A DNA stretch of 64,000 nucleotides, from positions 1 to 64,000 of the forward strand of contig NZ_PYOM01000012.1 in assembly GCF_003026365.1 (NCBI RefSeq). Reading direction: 5' to 3'. Below are positions 62,223 through 64,000 of the stretch, piece by piece. The position numbers were made by a program, and so were the translations under genes. Position 1 is the stretch's first letter, and every line of letters starts with the position of its first letter. The stretch is from Photobacterium angustum (lineage in GTDB: Bacteria > Pseudomonadota > Gammaproteobacteria > Enterobacterales > Vibrionaceae). The notes beneath the pieces are model-generated. The model was not told the DNA's origin and searched no databases. It saw only the letters and a list, made by a program, of their open reading frames with translations.

Positions 62223-62918
62223 TCAAGGTAAATCAAACAACAGTGCTGTCACTTCTTCTTGTCCTCTATTAGCGAAGTTGAGCGTATATAGATTCTCGAT
62301 TTTTGCCCCGTCACCCGCATTAAGTTCGATATCATTAACAGAAAGTATGCCATTTACTTGATGTAGATAAATCTTACGACCTGTTGCGATATCGATACTT
62401 AATTTGCTATTTGGTTTTAGTACTAACTGATGGAGTTTGGCGTCTTGCTTGATAAGTAAAGTGCCGTTTTCACCCGTTGGTGTAGCTATGGTGGTTAGCC
62501 CTTGTTGTTTACCAAAGTCTTTTTGTTCGTAGCTAGGTTTATTGCCGAAGCTATTTGGTTGAATCCAGATTTGTAAGAACTTTAGAGGTTCTGTGTGAGA
62601 CGCATTATATTCACTATGATATATCCCAGAACCTGCTGACATTAGCTGGAATTCACCAGCAGAGAGAATGTGCACATTACCTTCACTGTCTTTGTGCTCT
62701 ATTGCTCCTTCAAGTACATAGCTAATAATTTCCATGTTTTTATGGCCGTGAGTGTCAAAACCGCCACCAACTGCGACAATGTCGTCATTAATAACTCGTA
62801 GTGCGGAGAAGCCCATATGTTGTGGGTCATAATAATGACCGAACGAAAAAGTATGCTTGCTATTTAACCAACCAAAGTTTGCAAGCCCACGTTGGTCAGA
62901 GTGTCTTACGATGATCAT
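62223..62918 (-). CDS. Pirin-family quercetinase-like protein
   Basis: 231-residue bicupin of the pirin family, close to E. coli YhhW (quercetin 2,3-dioxygenase activity). Metal ligands sit in FDTHGHKNMEII (two His) and IYHSEYN (His and Glu); WLNSKHTFSFGHYYDP and MGFSALRVINDD are the family start. It may act on flavonoid or quinol-like compounds or sense them. It lies between DoxX and AzoR genes in the same direction, 23 bases after doxX. Confidence 0.92.
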   Translation of the reverse strand: MIIVRHSDQRGLANFGWLNSKHTFSFGHYYDPQHMGFSALRVINDDIVAVGGGFDTHGHKNMEIISYVLEGAIEHKDSEGNVHILSAGEFQLMSAGSGIYHSEYNASHTEPLKFLQIWIQPNSFGNKPSYEQKDFGKQQGLTTIATPTGENGTLLIKQDAKLHQLVLKPNSKLSIDIATGRKIYLHQVNGILSVNDIELNAGDGAKIENLYTLNFANRGQEEVTALLFDLP

Positions 62919-62941
62919 AGTGTTATTGCCTTATGAAGTGA

Positions 62942-63385
62942 TTAAGCTAACTTTCGTAAAATAAATTGGTCAAGTGACGCTTTTCCTGCGCCTGTTATAA
63001 ATAGAGACACACTGGCAGCCAATAAAGATAATCCGAATGCGTAGCCATTGTTGGCAATGAATAAACCATGTTCAAAGTGCACCGTAAAGATTGCAACTAA
63101 CATGGTGAAGGCTAATGCTAATGAAGCGGGTCGAGTGAATAAGCCTAATATGATGAATAAGCCACCAATAAATTCAGCGCTGCCAGCGAAAAGTGCCATT
63201 AAAAAACCAGGAGTTAGGCCGATTGAATCCATCCATTGACCCGTTGTTTGAAGACCATAACCACCGAACCAACCAAACAGTTTTTGTCCTCCATAAGCCA
63301 TAAAAATAATGCCTATAGGGATGCGTAATGCGAGAGCGCCATAGCCAGTTTCGGAATGAAAAAGTGTATTTATTAGGTTCTTCAT
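62942..63385 (-). CDS. DoxX-family membrane protein
   Basis: 147-residue inner-membrane protein with four helices, of the DoxX family. Landmarks: ALRIPIGIIFMAYGGQKLFGWFGG and AGSAEFIGGLFIILGLFTRPA. DoxX relatives take part in quinone-linked oxidation (thiosulphate:quinone oxidoreductase) or in thiol/redox stress complexes. First gene of an operon with pirin and azoR and divergent from a LysR gene; the group looks like an electrophile/quinone stress unit. Confidence 0.9.
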   Translation of the reverse strand: MKNLINTLFHSETGYGALALRIPIGIIFMAYGGQKLFGWFGGYGLQTTGQWMDSIGLTPGFLMALFAGSAEFIGGLFIILGLFTRPASLALAFTMLVAIFTVHFEHGLFIANNGYAFGLSLLAASVSLFITGAGKASLDQFILRKLA

Positions 63386-63541
63386 TATTTACTCCTCAAA
63401 TAATTCCAATGTCATCGCTTTGTTTAAGTCGCGCTTACATGTTTGCTTTAAGCGTTGTAAATAAGTTTAGGTATGTTAGTTTGAGATGAAAATCGGAAGC
63501 TTTTGAAGTTTTAATTCAAATTTTTTGAATAAGGGGGGAGT

Positions 63542-64000
63542 GTGAATAATGCCATTACTATCGACGCGTTAAGAGCACTTGATGCTATCGATAAGAAGGG
63601 AAGTTTTGCTGCAGCAGCAGAATCTTTGTACAAAGTACCTTCTGCGCTTACTTACACGATCAAAAAATTAGAAGAAGACATGGGAGTGGCATTGTTTGAT
63701 CGCACCCGTCAGCGATCGATACTTACACCAGCAGGTAAGCTTGTCTTAGAACATGGTCGCGAAATTTTATTGGCGACCAATCGTTTAGTGGATTCTGTAC
63801 AGCAATTAGAAAGTGGTTGGGAAAATGAAATTAGAATTGCGAGAGATACTGTCATTGACGCTCAAATTCTCTTTGATGTACTGCATGACTTCAATCAATT
63901 AGATAATAAAGTTGACGTTAGCTTAGGTGTCGAAGTATTGGGCGGTGGCTGGGATGCTTTACATAGCCGCCGAGCTGATATTGCCATAGGTGTGACAGGT
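63542..64000 (+). CDS. LysR-family regulator, cut by the window end
   Basis: N-terminal 153 residues of a LysR regulator; the stop is beyond the window. The HTH is complete (IDALRALDAIDKKGSFAAAA, then LTYTIKKLEEDMGVALFDRT), and the start of the effector domain (EIRIARDTVIDAQILF) is visible. The start is a GTG at 63542 preceded by AAGGGGGGAG. It is divergent from the doxX-pirin-azoR operon across 156 bases, and probably controls it. Confidence 0.9.
   Translation, partial: MNNAITIDALRALDAIDKKGSFAAAAESLYKVPSALTYTIKKLEEDMGVALFDRTRQRSILTPAGKLVLEHGREILLATNRLVDSVQQLESGWENEIRIARDTVIDAQILFDVLHDFNQLDNKVDVSLGVEVLGGGWDALHSRRADIAIGVTG

Overview
The window looks like a chromosome segment of a marine gammaproteobacterium of the Vibrionaceae, most probably Photobacterium or a close relative. 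The basis is low GC content, AT-rich intergenic regions, and proteins that read like Vibrio/Photobacterium versions of PoxB, MenI, TldD/PmbA, AzoR and DUF3389. This assignment comes from reading the protein sequences, not from a database search. I see no rRNA, tRNA, CRISPR array, prophage or replication origin. Most of the window is single genes and short operons of accessory metabolism, which would fit a secondary chromosome, but I cannot prove that.

Layout. 1-9.4 kb: GntR regulator and aspartate/aromatic aminotransferase, a PH-domain protein, a D-threonine aldolase-like enzyme, a small exported OstA-like protein, an orphan PstS, a DUF3859 protein, a CPBP protease, an M14 carboxypeptidase and a cytochrome c. 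9.5-12.8 kb: an overlapping three-gene branched-chain 2-oxoacid dehydrogenase operon (E1alpha, E1beta, E2) without an E3 gene. 13-17.3 kb: an exported ATP-dependent DNA ligase, an exported unknown, a coiled-coil membrane protein and an FAD oxidoreductase. 17.6-18.8 kb: a decayed IS3-family element with recognisable ends. 18.9-25.8 kb: MenI thioesterase with DUF3389, an OmpA-family porin, a RodA paralogue, a ROK sugar kinase, an MFS transporter and the GTPase YlqF.

26-33 kb: an Lrp-type regulator divergent from an unusually long, GC-richer Cys/Met-type PLP enzyme, a YccS-type FUSC protein and a chemoreceptor. 33.4-38.8 kb: a LacI regulator followed by alpha-glucosidase, PTS EIICB and a phosphatase resembling the maltose 6'-phosphate phosphatase MapP of Gram-positive bacteria, preceded by two mirror-image operators. 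38.8-45.5 kb: LysR/SDR pair, small membrane protein, ModE, and a divergent lactate dehydrogenase / pyruvate oxidase pair that could turn lactate into acetate. 45.6-51.8 kb: zinc-ribbon protein, recombinase remnant, LysE exporter, a divergent TldD/PmbA pair, a CobW GTPase and an HExxH lipoprotein.

52-64 kb: an XRE-2TM membrane regulator, a second FUSC protein, an XRE-cupin repressor divergent from a BenE transporter with three evenly spaced palindromic operators between them, a BCCT transporter, a KTSC protein, a small alarmone synthetase with a coiled-coil tail, a PACE efflux protein, and a DoxX-pirin-AzoR operon divergent from a LysR gene that is cut by the window end.

The strongest candidates for new biology are the maltose-PTS/MapP-like operon, the XRE-cupin/BenE operator array, the 603-residue PLP enzyme, the coiled-coil alarmone synthetase and the second-type TldD/PmbA pair. 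Nothing here is an obvious defence island or biosynthetic cluster.
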